From Cordia subcordata (lineage: Eukaryota; Streptophyta; Magnoliopsida; Boraginales; Cordiaceae): DNA of 64,000 nt. The translations under genes and the position numbers were made by a program. Every line of letters begins with the position of its first letter. Position 1 is the stretch's first letter. Below are positions 49,301 through 60,610 of the stretch, in pieces. Below the pieces are notes generated by a model. That model was not told the origin of the DNA, made no database searches, and worked only from the letters and a program-made list of their open reading frames with translations. Location: assembly GCA_028554755.1 (NCBI GenBank), contig JAPTOF010000003.1:31514001-31578000 (forward strand). Direction: 5' to 3'.

Positions 49301-52034
49301 GCTTTCTGCATTAGGCAGAAGACTGAATGCCTCTCACGTCCAACCTGGATTCAAAATAATTGCTCAGGAACAGAACAAGGAAAAAAAAAAATTAGGCAGC
49401 CATGCATAATCGAGCAGCATCAGCATCCTCTGAATCGTATTACTAGACGATATCAATATCTTACCATGCATTTCACTTTCCATAAAATTGGGTCCTTTGA
49501 AGAGGACGCATGTACGGCTCTATCAAATATTCTTTTACTCTCGTATCCATCTTCTGCATATGTAACAAAAGTAGAACCTGGGCCGTAACGCTCTTCCACC
49601 ATTTTCTCGAGTTCTTCTTCATTCATCTCCTCCTCTTTAATAAATGGAAGGACCTGGACTTTTGTATGTTCATTATTGACTTTGACATCACTCTCAAATT
49701 CATCTTCCAGAAAATCTATTTCACCCAAAGCAGAAATTAAATGATAAAGAGTATCAGTAATATTCACTAAGACTGCACACTAAGCAAGATCAACAGACAT
49801 TTTAATACATCAAATTAGCATGCAACTGATGATGCCACGAGGACGTCACAGCAACCAAGGAAACAAGGAAAATGAATCTTCAGAGTTTCAATCCACATGG
49901 CACACCACTAAAAGGAAAAATAGTTAGCTGAAAGACCTAAAAACAAGAGAACTTTGTGTTGCAACTCGCCAACTCATATACTCAGATGCACTTGATGTTG
50001 ACGTAAATGAAAAGGATCCCATAAGAGCTCCTCTGATTAATTAAAGGATCTAAAATCCTAATCCAAAAAGGCATCATGGTTCTCTGTGCATTTCTAAAAG
50101 GCTGAAGTGATACAGTTAAAGAGAGTCTGGTATGACTAAGTAACAAAACAGATGTCCACCAAATCAAACCAGGAAAGCACGCCTTCACTTGAGACTCTAT
50201 GTGTATGTGAGGGAGAGGGGGGGACAGAGAGAAGGAGAGGGATAGTGCATTCTGCTATTAGCTTCCAGTAACTAAATAACTTTTGAACATATGAGATTGA
50301 CTTGTAAAAGGCATAATGTTTCAGTTCCGGCCACAAGGCTTATTTATTCAACCTATTCTCTTCTGGGCACGTCCAAGGTATCAACCACATTCTTTCGACC
50401 AATCAAACATTCTAACTCCGGTCTACCTCAGGTATAAAAATATTTCATCGCACGCAAGCATTCTAATGTACCATACTACGACTCTTGCAGAATTGAATTT
50501 TACACAAGAAACTCTTTCATCAAAAACAGTAGCTACCTTTTACCTGTTGCAACTGTTTGCTATTGGAGACAGAATGTTTAGGGCAGCCATCTCTGAACTA
50601 TGGATGACATTATTGCAAATTCCTAGGACCCAGCATTAAAACACCCCAAAAATTTCATGACATTTGCTAAGCTAAAATAGAAGTGATCTCGTCACAAGCT
50701 CTCTGCTACTTCTTTTTCTCTTTCAAGGAATAGCCCTCTGCTACTTACACAGTGTTGAAAATTGTATTTATGAAGAAAATCGGACATACAGAACTACAAA
50801 ATGAAAAAGACTCCCATGTTCATGCGAGTCTCCATAGAAGTGCTCATGCAAAACCTGCCTTTACCACCATAGGAACAACAGCTTCAACATGTACTTGTAT
50901 ACTTTTACAAAACAAATATAAATTCTCAAAATTTTCTGTGCGCATAAACTAATTGGGAACTGATTTGAGGCGCATATACAACTAATTGACCCTTACTTCA
51001 CCAGTAACACACGTCACCAGAACCAGAACCAGGTTGCCCGACATATCCCAAACAAAGTATTCAATCAATTGTTATTACAACATGAAACCAAAATTCACAT
51101 GCAAAAACATTCGGACAAAAAAAGCTTTCAGCACATTTAACTAAGAGAACACAAGAAATTTTTTGTTTAAGCTCCAATTCTAGATGAATAACAACCAGAT
51201 AAAACAAAAAAGAAAAGAAGAGACAAAGGCCAAAGATATATATTTAGGGCCCGTTTGGATTGGCTTTCCCTAAAAGCACTTTTTTTAACTGCTTTTGAAA
51301 AATAACTTTTTTTTTACATATAAAAAAAGCTGTATTTGAATTTTTTCAGTTTCAACTTTTTTGAAAACAAAATCAATTAGTTATTACAAATTTAATGTCA
51401 CTTTTTCAGAAAAAAAAAAGTATTTTTTTCTGAAAAAAGCCAATCCAAACAGGCCCTTAGATGATAGTAAGTTTGGAAAACAAAAACATAAAAATAAAAT
51501 ATCTATAAACCAAATAAAATCTCCTAAAACGACATGCAAAAATAAAATGCATCACACATTAAACAAACCTTTGCGTACATCTTAACATCAAAAGAAAAAA
51601 ACCAAAATTAACAAAATAATATAGAAAAGGCAAATGCAGATTAAAGCAATTCTGGATTAAAATAATTAAAATTTTAAAAAATAATTAAAGAGCCGACTAG
51701 AAACTAAAATACACACACAAACATTTTTTAAAAAAAGTCACACAATTCTAAAACCCTAATTAAATCAACATTTCCGCACATGTCAAAACCAAAACCACAA
51801 TGCGAAAAGCAAAAATGTAGGTTCCAAACCACTAAAATGTATGAATAAATTGATCTAATTTTGAGTGTTTTTACCATCGATGTCTGCAAAGTCATCGTCA
51901 CTGGAGTCATCCCCATCGACCTCGTAGGCAGAATCTTCGAAAAACTGCAGCACGTTGTGGTTCTTCCGCTTCCGGCCGATTTTGTCTTCGTCGTAGTGGC
52001 CGACGACCTTCTCTTTTCCCTTCCTCGACGACAT
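40399..52034 (-). CDS. KTF1: KTF1 / SPT5-like (RDM3): NGN-KOW protein with WG/GW AGO-binding platform
   Basis: KTF1 links AGO4-siRNA complexes to Pol V transcripts in RNA-directed DNA methylation. Eighteen exons chain in frame: 52034-51875, 49715-49465, 49344-49189, 49049-48891, 48744-48661, 48175-48108, 48025-47684, 47592-47541, 47470-47312, 47217-47074, 46977-46878, 46786-46637, 46560-46506, 46399-46341, 45473-45404, 44497-44461, 44364-44304 and 43328-40399. They total 5037 bases, or 1678 residues. The N-terminus is acidic (DGDDSSDDDFADIDDFLEDE). The Spt5 NGN domain spans about residues 133-222. KOW-type segments lie near 226-244, 400-416, 467-497 and 570-590. The final exon (about residues 703-1678) is almost all WG/GW and SSW repeats, with an RGG/FGG block at about 1385-1472. 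Intron 1 (2.2 kb) and intron 14 carry MITEs. The pieces agree in order with known KTF1, so identification is firm; the short exons 15-17 are the least certain. Confidence 0.93.
40430..43200 (-). repeat. WG/GW repeat-coding region of KTF1
   Basis: Within the last KTF1 exon, DNA repeats encode GGSSWSKP, GGSSWGQQ, SGSSWNNK and NDNWGKQ-type units. At a higher scale about seven units of roughly 30-67 residues each open with a variant of NDNWGKQ and close with SSWGQQA plus an acidic EESK linker. I count roughly 27 WG or GW dipeptides in the frame, plus many SW. Two nearly identical C-terminal units (first bases at about 40809 and 40599) are 70 residues (210 bp) apart, which shows recent duplication. 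A block at about 41030-41215 repeats GGFGGRD/GGFGGRG about every ten residues. Confidence 0.85.
45696..45989. mobile_element. Tourist-like MITE in KTF1 intron 14
   Basis: The left end GGATGGATTGGCTCTTTTTA and the right end AAAGCAAATCCAAAATGGACCC are flanked by TAA on both sides (45693-45695, 45990-45992), a TWA target duplication. The interior has a duplicated unit of about 60 bp, with AAAAAAGATGTGCTGTTTTC at about 45878 and again, with one change, near 45926. It is the same family as 51247-51456. It lies in the intron between the 46341-46399 and 45404-45473 exons, so it does not disturb coding. Confidence 0.7.
51247..51456. mobile_element. Tourist-like MITE in KTF1 intron 1
   Basis: The terminal inverted repeats GGGCCCGTTTGGATTGGCTT and its mirror at the right end are flanked by TTA on both sides (51244-51246, 51457-51459). 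The length is 210 bp and it is AT-rich inside. The 3-bp TWA duplication is the hallmark of PIF/Harbinger-derived Tourist MITEs. This is the best preserved copy in the window. Confidence 0.85.
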
Positions 52035-52100
52035 ATTCGGAATTTCGCTCTCAACAGAGAAACGACAGCAGCATCACAGAAAGAGTGTGAGTGTGTAACG

Positions 52101-52107
<7 letters not shown>

Positions 52108-52144
<37 letters not shown>

Positions 52145-52147
52145 AGA
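52108..52147. repeat. (GA)n microsatellite in KTF1 leader
   Basis: A run of GA about 40 bases long, read as CT on the gene strand, lies about 75-115 bases upstream of the KTF1 ATG. CT-rich leaders are frequent in plant 5' UTRs and may take part in transcription or translation control. Confidence 0.9.
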
Positions 52148-52417
52148 CCGATGAAGTGGTGGGACACGTCTGATTAGGATAGCGAGCTATGTAGCTGGAA
52201 AAATTACGATCCCTTTTTGCATTAAAGTCCTTGGGATGTTTACATTTCACCATAAGTTTTTATCTTTCTTGCAATTTAGTTGTTGATTAATATTAATATT
52301 GTGATAAAATGTGGATTGGTTTTTTTTTTCTTTCGTTTTTGGCAATGAGATCCACATACTATATGAACATTGCACATTTGAAGGTTAAAGTTTACATAAT
52401 TCCCCAAAACTGATTAA

Positions 52418-52644
52418 GGGCCTATTTGGATTAGTTTTTTTTTCAAAAAAAAGTATTTTTTTTCTGAAAAAGTTACATTAAATTTGCAATAACTATTTAA
52501 TTTGGCTTCCAAAAAAACTGAAACTCTGAAAAAGCTCAAATACAGCTTTTTTTAGAAGCCAGAATTTTCAGCTTCTCCAAAAAAACTATTTTTCAAAAAC
52601 TGTTAAAAAAAACGCTTTTGAAAAAAGCCAATCCAAACGAGCCC
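52418..52644. mobile_element. Tourist-like MITE upstream of KTF1
   Basis: The ends GGGCCTATTTGGATTAGTTT and AAAGCCAATCCAAACGAGCCC are flanked by TAA (52415-52417, 52645-52647). It is about 227 bp long. Its interior matches the reverse complement of 51247-51456, so the two copies lie in opposite orientations on either side of the KTF1 start, about 960 bases apart. Confidence 0.85.
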
Positions 52645-52647
52645 TAA

Positions 52648-53311
52648 ATAGGAAAAAAGAACTAAAAGAGAATAAGGTAGAAAAAAAAAGTCCTCCAATA
52701 ATTATATTCTCATTATTAAAAAATGTTCGAATATGGTCCAAAATTATTTAGTTATGCGCTCAAAATGTCAAAATCAAAATTGGTGCATGTCAATGTTAAC
52801 CAAATCAAAATGTGTTGAACATGGTTACGCCAACGTAAGATAATTAGTGTAGTCAAATTAATGTACTTGAAAATTAATTTGATATAGATGCAAGCCTTAA
52901 TTTAAAGTTCATAAAGTTTAATTGTCCCAAATCTCTTCTTGTTGAAGGTGATCTTTGACCTTCTCGTGCTCAGCCTTCAGGTGATGGCATCTCCTCATCC
53001 TCCTTCTTTACCTCACTCCTCTTTTCTCTTTCCTTTTTGGGTTCCTCTTTATTCATTTATTACTTCTGCAAATTTGAGTTTATTTATTTCTCACCCATTT
53101 TCACATACACGAGATTTGCTCTCTTGTTGTTTTTTTCGTGTTTCTTTATGTTCTTGGTGGTTGTAGCGTTATGTTGTTTGCTTCTACGGACACTCATTTC
53201 CCTCGATGTTATTTGATCACTTGATTAAGTGGCATTTTTTTAAGACTTATTTGTGAACAACACTTTAATCATATTCAAGCTTGGACTTTGTTATGGTTCC
53301 AATTGTGTTGA
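52648..53311. other. Intergenic region, no gene supported
   Basis: This is AT-rich DNA. A 75-codon hydrophobic frame at 52939-53166 has no start context, domain or splice partner. Confidence 0.6.
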
Positions 53312-53319
53312 GTCAAGTG

Positions 53320-54030
53320 TAGGGGTGGAAATCAAGACAGAGTTTTAGATGTTCAAGTTTTTCGGATTTAGTTTTTCAGGTTGAGGTGAGGAACATTAAA
53401 ATCCAACCGAGTAGCATAAAAGTAACTATCTGAATGGATATCACATTTTTAAATGTCAGGTTTTTTTTGAGTTTGGATTTTCAAATACTTTGTTAAATTA
53501 GAAAATGTTGAGTTGCTAATTAATTATTGATCAATTCGACAACATTAATTTGAAACCACTACAATAACAATTAATCTTAGTAACTAAAAATAGACAAAAT
53601 TAGAACGTTAATTTTAATGTGCAAATTGTGATTTCAAAGTATTAAGTTATTAATTAACTACCAATAAAAGAAAAGTAATTGTTCAAAATGACAATAGCAA
53701 ACTAAATCTTTTAAAATACGAGGATATGTAATTAATAGATATTAACTATACAAATATATTTCCATATTTATCTAACCCGAACATAACAATTATTTATGCT
53801 AAATTAAGTGTTACATTTTGTTAAATCTAGTTATATTACTAAATTCAGTTATGTAACTTATTCACAAAAGGCTTAATTATGTTATTACATCTCACCACTT
53901 TTGTAGAATGCTTTTTTCTCTTTTTTATTTGCATATTTTAATAATAATGTATTATATAACATGTGTGTTTATATATGTGTAATATTAGAATATTGTGGCG
54001 AATGATTCACGACCCAAATTTCTACCCCTA
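53320..54030. mobile_element. Non-autonomous hAT-type element
   Basis: The ends are TAGGGGTGGAAATC on the left and AAATTTCTACCCCTA on the right, an inverse pair typical of plant hAT elements. The flanks GTCAAGTG (53312-53319) and GTCGAGTG (54031-54038) form an 8-bp target duplication with one mismatch, the hAT length. The 711-bp interior is AT-rich with no transposase frame, so the element depends on a helper. Confidence 0.85.
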
Positions 54031-54160
54031 GTCGAGTGACCCGTTTCATACATGGCTTGTTGGATTATTAGTCGTGAGGCTGTTGCCATGACTATGGCAG
54101 TTCCATTAGTGGGTTAGTGTTGGCATCAACAAAGGCATGTTCTTAGTAATTTGCTTTTAG

Positions 54161-54277
54161 AGGGTATTTGCCTTTGCTTATTTAGTGCTTATAAGTATCT
54201 AAAAAATAAAAAGTATGTTAGAAATTATTTTTTTTAAATGCTTATAAACATCTAAAATAAGCAAAGCCAAACACCCT
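54161..54277. mobile_element. MITE with 30-bp terminal inverted repeats, copy 2
   Basis: The left end AGGGTATTTGCCTTTGCTTA, continuing to GTGCTTATAA, mirrors the right end AAATAAGCAAAGCCAAACACCCT. Ends and length (about 117 bp) match 11218-11332. No clear target duplication was found. Confidence 0.75.
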
Positions 54278-54667
54278 ACTAGTATTCTCGCATTTACGTA
54301 TTAGATTTTGATTCAAGCTATGTGGCTCTCATGTACTTTTCTTCAATTCGCTTTTTGGGCTTTATCCAAGTTGGGTGGGCTTGGTTCGAACTGTTGTTGT
54401 TGTTTTTTTTTTCTTTCTTTTTCTTTCCCCCCCTTGGGCTCTGATGTGCTAGCCCGACATATGTATGCATTTCTTTTTAAATATATTTTCTTCATCTTGA
54501 CAAAATAAAAAAGAAAGGGAATGCTCAATTGTGCATGTTTAATTTTTTCTTTTTTCATTTTCTTTTCTTGGGCTATGAATGGTCATTCTAAAATAAAAAA
54601 AAGGCATTGTTTACATACGTCTAAATTAGTAGAACCTAGAGTTTATAAATATGCTCCATAGGGTTAA

Positions 54668-54897
54668 GGGCCAATCTGGAATGATATTTTTTTTTGCCAT
54701 ACGAAAAAATATTTTTTCCTTAATTTTTTTAATAAGTATTAGGATTGACTTTGAAAAAGAAAATTAAAATTCTAAAAAAGTTCAAAATCAGTTTTCCTCA
54801 AAAGTCGAAAATTTTATTTTATCAAAAATTATTTTTTTTTTCAAAAATCATAGAAAAGAGCACCTTTTGGTCTTTTGGAAAAGTCAATCCAAACAAT
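54668..54897. mobile_element. Degenerate Tourist-like MITE (GTTTGGATT family)
   Basis: The left end GGGCCAATCTGGAATGATAT follows TAA (54665-54667). The right end AAAGTCAATCCAAACAATCA is diverged. The AT-rich interior resembles the other family members. The right target duplication is lost. Confidence 0.55.
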
Positions 54898-54975
54898 CAA
54901 ATGCTAGCATGTACTTCACTTGTGACAAATACTAATATTTCCATATTACAATGTAATGGTCGCGTTTTTTCTAAT

Positions 54976-55482
54976 GGGCGTTGTTTATTTCGAAAAAAAT
55001 ATTTTTTTGAAAAACTTTTTCCGTATTTTTTGGTGTTTTGTTGTTAAAAATGAAAAAGTCAACAAAAAAATATTTTCCTACTCAATGAAAAATGAGGTGA
55101 TTTTCGTGAAAATTTTTTTTTCTTCTAAAAATAGGAAAACATTTTTCATAAAATTATCGAACCTCTCTACCCCCAACCCCCAACCCCCAACCACACCCCT
55201 ACACCCGCCCTAGCCTTTCGTCTCTTGGGCTGGTGCCCCAGGCCCTGGCCTCTTGCCCCCAGGACTCCAAAACTCGGCGCCCTTGCTCGGGCCTAGGGGC
55301 GCCACCCTCCACTAGTACACATAAGTATATCTTTTGGTGTTATTAAAAGTATTTTCTAATTAATTTTTGTTGTGACAACTAAACAGCGAAAAATTGTTTC
55401 CAACTAAAACATTTTCTAGAAAAAGTTTTCTATGAAAAATATTTTCGAAAACAAGTTATTTTCCACAAAAGAAATGGAGCCT
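54976..55482. mobile_element. Foldback-type repeat with C-rich centre
   Basis: AT-rich arms rich in GAAAAATATTTT and GGAAAACATTTTTC flank a C-rich core (55165-55310) with CCCCCAA heptamer repeats and CCAGGCCCTGG. Outer ends GGCGTTGTTTATTT and AAAGAAATGGAGCC are partly complementary. Elements of this design are common in dicot genomes. It is noncoding. Confidence 0.55.
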
Positions 55483-57219
55483 TAATGCCACATATTTTAT
55501 TTCGTAAATTGTTTTTCCTTCAAAATATCTATATTTTTTTCACCAATCACACATATCTTTATATACATGTAAACTCTAAATATATTTGCAAAAAAATATA
55601 TTGTTATTAATTTTGGATGATTTGTCTTCTTTTTAGTTTTGAATTAAATGAATAAAGTACCTTTACGAGAAATTGGTAACATTGTTATAAAAATCCTAAT
55701 AATAATGGTACAATATTTATATAATAATAATGCCATTAGTTCAGTTTAAATAATATATTAAACTAATATATTGTCATACTACTATCATTCATTATAAAAA
55801 AACAAAGACATTAAAGATTATCCAATCCTACTATGTACCGCATGAGCAATATACTAGTGATATAGGATTCCTTGTTAATTATATCATAGTTTTAAGAATG
55901 AATTAAAATATAACATAGTTATTTTTTATTTTTCAATCAAAACTTTATATGTAGTTAATCCATCTAGCTACATCACATTGAAATGTTTTATCAAATTTTC
56001 GAAGTTGGCAAAGAGCTATTTCCTTCTTGATTGATCCTAAAAATATCTAGAAAAACCTACTATGGAACTATGAAGCAAGGACATAAATGTGATAAGTAGA
56101 TATCTCTTCTTTCTCTCTTTTCTTTTTGCTTTGTGCGGCCGTATTAAAATATTTTATCAAATATAAGGGAGCAATTTAAAATATACTAGCACTTCTATTA
56201 AATGTTTTGTAGAACTTTATTTATTTTTAGTACCAAATCAACAAATCTAGTTATGAATCGTTTTATAATTTACAAAAATTATGTTAATTTTAAATATTAA
56301 TTGTTGACAAATGGAAGGGATATATTTCACATTTTTCATACTCTGAGATTGGCCTCCCTCCCCTCCCCCCCCCCCCCACAAAGTACTTATTTTTTTAAAA
56401 AATATATATTTTTGCAATAACTATTTGAATTTATTTAAAAAAAATGAAACTAAGAAAGAAAATGTTTGATTTTCTCAAAAAGCATTTTTATTTCAAAAGT
56501 TATTAAAAAATATTTAAAACAAAACCAACTCGAACGAGTCCAGAAGACTCCGAATATAAATCTATGAAGTTCTCTTAACTCAAGACATATATTTTAGCAA
56601 TCAAAATGAAATAATTAAACAGCTGAAACAATTTAAAACCGTTGCAAGGCTCATACACCCTCCTAAACCCGTCTGACACTCCAACGTGTATAAGTAGAAT
56701 TTTCATTATATTAGAAGTTTTCATGCTGCTAAAACATCCCTCTTTGCTGTAAAATATCTTTATTTACTTTGCAGTAACTATTAAAACCAACATATTTCCA
56801 AAGTAATAGATATATAAACTAATTAAAATTTAATTTGCGTCAACTACACAACTAAGAGCTATATATTGGTTCGTCACAATAATTAAATTAATATTTCACT
56901 GACACAAACTGTCAACAAGACCCTTTCTTCAATGCGATTACTAAAAAACCAAATGGTTTATTAAATTTGTTAATTAATCTAAGTGGAAATTGCATCTTCA
57001 ACCAATGAAATTTTCCTTTAATTTAAAAGAAAAAAAAAAGAAACAAGTACGAGAAAACCATTAATGCAAGAAAAACTCAACAATACATATAAAAATAATT
57101 AAAACCAATGTCTCAATTCTTGCATAATACTACTAGAAAAGCTAAGAATATAATAGAGAAATCTAAAATGAAAAATAAAAAAGAAGCCTGCTGGGTGATC
57201 ATATGATAATTCTTGATCA
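55483..57219. other. Intergenic region with a degenerate MITE and a C run
   Basis: From about 56365 to 56545 the DNA resembles the Tourist-like family (TTTGCAATAACTATTTGAAT and a right end AAACCAACTCGAACGAGTCC), but its left end is replaced by a 13-base C run (56365-56377). Otherwise it is AT-rich with no gene. The 3' UTR of the MFS gene should lie above about 57000. Confidence 0.5.
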
Positions 57220-58998
57220 TCATTTCGGAGCAGCAGAAACCCTTGCCAGCTCCTTCTCATTTGCTTCCATCTCATCCCTAAACTTCTTATAGATATCAGT
57301 CCTATAGTATTCTCTTGTTCTCATCACCAATACGAGTGACACAAGAGCACCAAATATATTCACACCAGCAAGAATTAGAAAAGATTGCCTGTAACACTGC
57401 TTGCCAATGCAGGTCAATTCGCGAACCATCGATCGCGTCAAGCCCTTGCTTGCTAGTTGCTTCAATGCCTCCCTATCATAAAGCTTGCCCACAATCTTTA
57501 CATTCAATATGTATGACCCAAGAGGGCTAGCCAACTGACCACAATTGAATAGAGTAGAGTAATACTTCAATCCAAAGAGTTCAGATATGATGACAAAAAG
57601 CATGGTCAATTGGATTCCATAGGAGAAGCCAATTAACAATGAAGCAGCATAGACTGAACCAGAGAAAGGGAATGCAATTAAGAAGTCTCCAATGGCTGGT
57701 AGCACAAGGGAGAGTGTGAGCATTAGGGTTCTTGGTACTCTCCACTTTAGCAGAAGATCTTCTGATACGAATCCAGAAAACACCCTTCCAAAGTAGTTCC
57801 ACACGCTTACCAGTGAAACGAAAGTGCTGACCAAATGATTAGGATAGCCTAATGACTCTCCGATTTGGCCTAGGTTATCCACTGCTGTTAAGCTGCAACC
57901 TAGTCCACAAAACGTGGACAAGAAAAGAATTAGCATGTCCAGGCTGAATAAAGCTTGTAATATAGTGTAATCTTCGCCCCTTTTCGGTTTGTTGCAGATA
58001 TTTGCGCAGCAAGAGTCTGGATTCCTCTCTTTTTCTTCTGTTTTTGTGTGACCAGGAGAGCTGGGCAATTCAACAATCTCTCGCTCGGAAATTTCTGCAG
58101 GCTTTGATTCTGACAATGGTGGCTCCTCAACAACAACGCTAGGGGCTTTTTTCAATTCATGTTTCTTCATCTTCCAAGTGGCTAATTCTTCTCTAAACGC
58201 GATAAAACACGGAAGGAACAGCAAGATACAAACAACCGTGGCACTTGCAATGTAGGCACCGTGAGGAAACTTGACGAATTTTTGAGCAATTGTTAATGCC
58301 ATAAGAACCAATGCCAAAGTAATTGATATGATAAGATATTCATAAAGGACCTTAACCTCATTAGGGTGCCTAGAAATCTTCATGGCCCTAATGCTAAAGA
58401 TGAAAATAATTGAAATAACTGCTGGGAGCCAACCAATGAGAAGAATTAAAGACTCTGCATCATTGCCATAGATTGCAAGATAAAGCTGCGTAAACACTGC
58501 ACCACTAAGCCCAACAAAACCCTTCATCAACCCTAACAGCATACCTCTACTTTCTGGAAAATTTTTCACGCAAGTTACAAGTGAGCCAGTGTTTGCAAAA
58601 TTCTGAGAGTTTGCACCAATGCATATGTAAACGCACATCTGCCAAACCTTTGGTGTAGGAATTCTTTTGGTCACAGCAAGCCATATGAGGAAATACCCAG
58701 CAAAGTTCATGACAGATCCAACCAAGAGCACGAACCATGTCGGTGTTACCTCGGCGATAAGGCCGGACAAAACCCCGACGTTTGCACCAAGGTCTTTGAT
58801 CGAGCCGATGGTATTCAGCGTCGATTGATCATAGCCGAGAGTGGATTTGATCACCTTAGAGTAGACCCCGAAGAGATAAGTTGCACCAGCACCAGCCATG
58901 ATCAAGAAGGAAGCGAACATCATGAACCATCTGCCCCGGAAGACTTGAACCAAGAAACGACATGGTTCGCAGCCAGAGCTGGAGCTAGGGTTAGCCAT
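57220..58998 (-). CDS. Nodulin-like MFS transporter, intronless (copy 1)
   Basis: This intact 592-residue single-exon gene starts at the ATG at 58998. The N-half (about residues 16-255) is the Nodulin-like domain: RGRWFMMFASFLIMAGAGATYLFGVY, GYDQSTLN, IGANSQNFANTG and [10 protein letters not shown] hydrophilic loop of roughly 90 residues (about 270-345) with acidic and Pro residues follows. Then comes an MFS-type C-half with [34 protein letters not shown] and [15 protein letters not shown]. About 12 membrane helices are expected. Relatives include plant NFD4-type proteins. Substrates of most members are unknown, and no pathway is given by the neighbours. The gene is in tandem with its paralogue at 62332-64000, same strand, 3.3 kb apart. 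Confidence 0.93.
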   Translation of the reverse strand: MANPSSSSGCEPCRFLVQVFRGRWFMMFASFLIMAGAGATYLFGVYSKVIKSTLGYDQSTLNTIGSIKDLGANVGVLSGLIAEVTPTWFVLLVGSVMNFAGYFLIWLAVTKRIPTPKVWQMCVYICIGANSQNFANTGSLVTCVKNFPESRGMLLGLMKGFVGLSGAVFTQLYLAIYGNDAESLILLIGWLPAVISIIFIFSIRAMKISRHPNEVKVLYEYLIISITLALVLMALTIAQKFVKFPHGAYIASATVVCILLFLPCFIAFREELATWKMKKHELKKAPSVVVEEPPLSESKPAEISEREIVELPSSPGHTKTEEKERNPDSCCANICNKPKRGEDYTILQALFSLDMLILFLSTFCGLGCSLTAVDNLGQIGESLGYPNHLVSTFVSLVSVWNYFGRVFSGFVSEDLLLKWRVPRTLMLTLSLVLPAIGDFLIAFPFSGSVYAASLLIGFSYGIQLTMLFVIISELFGLKYYSTLFNCGQLASPLGSYILNVKIVGKLYDREALKQLASKGLTRSMVRELTCIGKQCYRQSFLILAGVNIFGALVSLVLVMRTREYYRTDIYKKFRDEMEANEKELARVSAAPK

Positions 58999-59950
58999 GG
59001 CAGCTTATTCTGATCTTATGTTATGCAGTATCGATAGTTGTATAGAGCTGTTTGTGTGTAGAGTACTGATTCAGATCTCATATGTAAATATTTTGATGTC
59101 ATGTGTGAGTCAGGTGTTGTTTAAAATCTAAATACAAATTCTTTTGCCTGAAAATCAGGTTAAGGATAACTTAGAAAATCTTGGATACGATGGGTGTCAG
59201 TTTGGATTATTAATTATTAACTTTTTTTTTTTTTTTTTTGGGATAGATTCATGTTGATCTATGGTTTATCTTAACTAGGATTTAAAAATCAAGAAATTAT
59301 CATCAGACGATAAGTGTGATTGTTTGTAAGGTTGTGTTCGAGTCTCCAATTGGAGTTGGACTATGACTCATTAGATTTTCAATTGCGTGCATAAGGATAA
59401 TGAGCGATGAATTACTATTATGGATATAATATATTTGAGTATATAATTAATATCAGTACTTTATTAAGCATATAATGTCAATTATTTGTTAGTGTAGTTC
59501 TTTCGGTTTCCAAGTATTTGGCCGTGAATGTAGCCGGGCTATCATACATTACTGTTAGGTGATCTTTGCATGTTGACTTAATAGTTGTTGTTTTATTGAA
59601 CCTTAACAGCCCAGAGTTGTTTGGATATTCTAATTCTAACTAACAAGTTTGTTTAATATATAATTTAAGCATTTCTCTCTCTGTCTCTCTCTCTCGCTTT
59701 TTTTTTATACGTAAGTTTGAGTGTTTCTGTTAAATATTTTAAAGTTTAAAATTCTATATATTCCATAAAAAAATTGTCATAAAATCATTCTTTTCCCTTT
59801 TTTTTCTTTCATTTTTTTGAATAATATAACTTATTTCAAAGAAAACAATATTAGACTTTTTTAAAATTACAAATTTCGTAATGTAATAACATTCTTCAGT
59901 TTAATAAATAGTATAAAAAAATTGGAGGTTCCGAACTCAAACTTATCTTC

Positions 59951-60266
59951 CCACTTGACTTCAATCAATCCTTAGAAACTTACCATTCACTTTGTAGTGG
60001 ACTTCAAGACTCTACGTTGAGGTGCAGGAGTATATAATTGTATTGTAAGATCCTTCTTGAGATGATTTCGTCCGAGTAGGTTAATTGAAAAAAAAAACAA
60101 AACAAAAGATCGAAAAGAAAAAAAAAAAAAAAGGAAAGAAAGAGAAAGCTTGATCTTAATCCTATCCGGAAAATTAAAGTAAGACAAGTAACCAAGATTG
60201 ATTATGTTAAAGCAAAACGTAACGGTAAAATAAATATATACATGACCCGACAACAACTAAATTCAC
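59951..60266. repeat. Spacer repeat A
   Basis: It shares CTTCAATCAATCCTTA, GGTTAATTG/GGTTACCAAA, AGAAAGCTTGATC and AACGGTAAAATAAATATATA with 61012-61470 in the same order and orientation. It lacks an internal segment of about 165 bases that is present in the other copy. Confidence 0.8.
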
Positions 60267-60289
60267 GTGACAGTAAGTATATTATGTAC

Positions 60290-60610
60290 CCTAAGCTATG
60301 TGTATCAACATAGCATTGTGCATTTATTCACCAATTTTATTTTATATGTTCACAATGTTTATACTATATGCCCATAACTTTTAATTCTTTATAAATCGCA
60401 ACTATATGTTTATAATTTTATTAATTATTTGATGTTCAAAACTTTTAAACTTTCATAATTTATTTATCTATTACTCTTGTATTATATGTTTAAAAGTTTT
60501 ATATTATATATTCACAACAATACATTACCTATTTATAATTATTTAAGATATGTTCACAATCTGTAAGCGATATGTTCATAACTTATGAACAACATGTTCA
60601 CAAGCTGTGA
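60290..60610 (-). repeat. Degenerate ATGTTCACAA array
   Basis: ATGTTCACAA, TATGTTCATAACT and related words recur at about 60347, 60545, 60571 and 60594. They are the reverse complement of the TTGTGAACAT words at 27600-27815. The array is noncoding and sits between spacer repeats A and B; the other spacer interval (A' to B') lacks it. Confidence 0.6.

Noticed and set aside
52939..53166. 75-codon hydrophobic frame
   Set aside because: It is T- and C-rich low-complexity DNA with no domain or gene context.
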